Assembly: GCF_003672135.1 (NCBI RefSeq)
Contig: NC_039511.1
Coordinates: 7,466,464-7,530,463 of the forward strand
Length of the DNA: 64,000 bases
Direction of reading: 5' to 3'
DNA from: Ooceraea biroi
Lineage: Eukaryota > Arthropoda > Insecta > Hymenoptera > Formicidae
Shown here in pieces: positions 62,935 to 64,000 of the stretch. The translations under genes were made by a program, and so were the position numbers. Each line of letters opens with the position of its first letter. Within the stretch, counting starts at the first letter, position 1. Under the pieces are notes generated by a model that was given only the letters and a program-made list of their open reading frames with translations, was not told the origin of the DNA and made no database searches.

Positions 62935-64000
62935 ATGCGGATCTTATTACTCTTCACTCTTTGGAATTTTTACATTCATGGAACCAACGGAATCGTGGGA
63001 TACGACTGTGGATCAGCAAATCTAAATACGACGACCCTATCTCTCTTAAACGTTGAAAAATGCCACATTCCTATGACTGAACCTCAAGTACAGAAAACCT
63101 ACATTCAATTGCTCCAACTCTCAAAATTCGAATCCATAGAGATTAAACAATGCAAGGTATCCATCAACCGATTCATATACTACTGCGGGATGCACTCTCA
63201 CATCTCGACAGTACAAACGCTCAGGCGGATTATATCCTGGACACGACCTCGAGTCAGTGCAGGCAGATGCATCAGACCGGCATCTATTCTATCAGCGCGA
63301 GCAATTTTCTTTACGGCCTAAAAGTGAACCAAACTACAACTCGACCCGTCACATGGGCAGGCTCCGTCACTTTGGATGGCCAATGCTTAGGCGCCCAATA
63401 CTCGAATCCCTATGGCAAGTGGAACAATGTCATTGTCCAAGGAACACTAACAATTACCTTAGCCTCTTATTATACCGCCATCAACTTGGAAACAAACCAC
63501 GTTCACCTCAGGTCAGGCACGACTTGCACCTATACCTATTCTTCCTGCATGGACATCGACGGAAGGCATACCTTCTGGGAATCGATACAACAGGACCATT
63601 GTAAATTTAACCAGTATGATGTTCTTTACGAGGGCTACGCCAGCAGGATGCTTGACACCTTTCTCGAGCAACCGCAAATCATCTACTCCTTATCCACCCA
63701 GGAGATAACCTTCGCCCTCACCATGACGGGTGAAGAACACTTGTGCGGCTACACACTCATCAAAACAGAACACCCCAAATTGCTGATCCTTGAGACTAAA
63801 AAAGGGGAATCCTTCACAACTCGCCGCCGGATATCTGCTGAAAATATAGACTTACTGGCTTACGTCAATTCCAAATTTGTATACGTCGAAAAACACATCC
63901 GTACCCAAATGAATCTCCTGTATCGGGATGTCCTTAAACAGCGCTGCGACATGGAGCAACAGCTGTTGAAGGGAACCCTCAGTCTCGCCATAAATTCACC
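62935..64000 (+). pseudogene. Mononegavirus-like (chuvirus-type) glycoprotein, partial
   Basis: An envelope-glycoprotein homologue of the kind found as endogenous copies and as env genes of some insect LTR elements. It begins at ATG 62935 with a hydrophobic signal-like segment (about residues 1-17), followed by a Cys-containing ectodomain. The frame changes once near 63210 (after about residue 92) and then stays open to the window end without a stop. Cysteine-bearing ectodomain blocks are visible near 63530-63600 and 63750, and a helical segment near 63880-63980. Whether it belongs to an LTR element or an isolated viral insertion cannot be decided because the window ends. Confidence 0.7.

Overview
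The window is AT-rich animal genomic DNA that is almost entirely mobile elements stacked inside one another. The spliceosomal introns, an insect odorant-receptor (7tm_6-type) gene fragment and the set of element families point to an insect. The style resembles an ant or another hymenopteran, which is inference. No bacterial or ordinary viral gene organisation is present.

Region 1 (about 1-16,600) is a Maverick/Polinton (adintovirus-like) element: protein-primed DNA polymerase B, integrase with chromodomain, packaging ATPase, adenain-type protease, a phospholipase-A2 minor capsid protein, a major capsid protein and several uncharacterised genes. Integrase, ATPase, PLA2 protein and several small genes are open. 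Polymerase, major capsid and a second structural gene carry nonsense and frameshift breaks, and the protease has lost its expected catalytic histidine. Two spliced, related small genes (5636 and 13290) belong to this region; one contains tandemly duplicated mini-exons. A Tc1-like element (13904-15174) sits inside.

Region 2 (16,600-28,100) holds a GC-rich stretch, a tRNA-like SINE head, a Merlin transposase remnant, a solo LTR and a mariner. It then has a two-exon odorant-receptor fragment on the minus strand. Its intron contains a DD41D-type element (21182-26306) that itself carries a solo LTR, a Harbinger-like fragment and a Transib.

Region 3 (28,100-37,430) has two large inverted-repeat elements: 28127-32210, with tandem-repeat arms, and 32466-37424. 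The second contains a long foldback and a broken Helitron-type gene in which a Pif1 helicase is followed by a ubiquitin-specific-protease domain.

Region 4 (39,549-50,659) is an 11-kb PIF/Harbinger element with a Myb-like gene and a broken transposase. Inside it are an intact DD41D-type element (41142-43458) and a satellite-bearing element (44068-50206), which holds a 3.86-kb almost perfect palindrome made of two identical transposons head to head.

Region 5 (50,941-61,658) is a P element with 8-bp target duplications. It carries an 877-bp palindrome around its THAP exon, an inverted copy of its own exon inside intron 1, a solo LTR and a complete pogo element. The window ends with simple repeats and a fragment of a mononegavirus-like (chuvirus-type) glycoprotein. 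Many insertion boundaries are defined by target duplications, and three are confirmed by an uninterrupted relative elsewhere in the window, so the order of insertion can be read for much of the stack.
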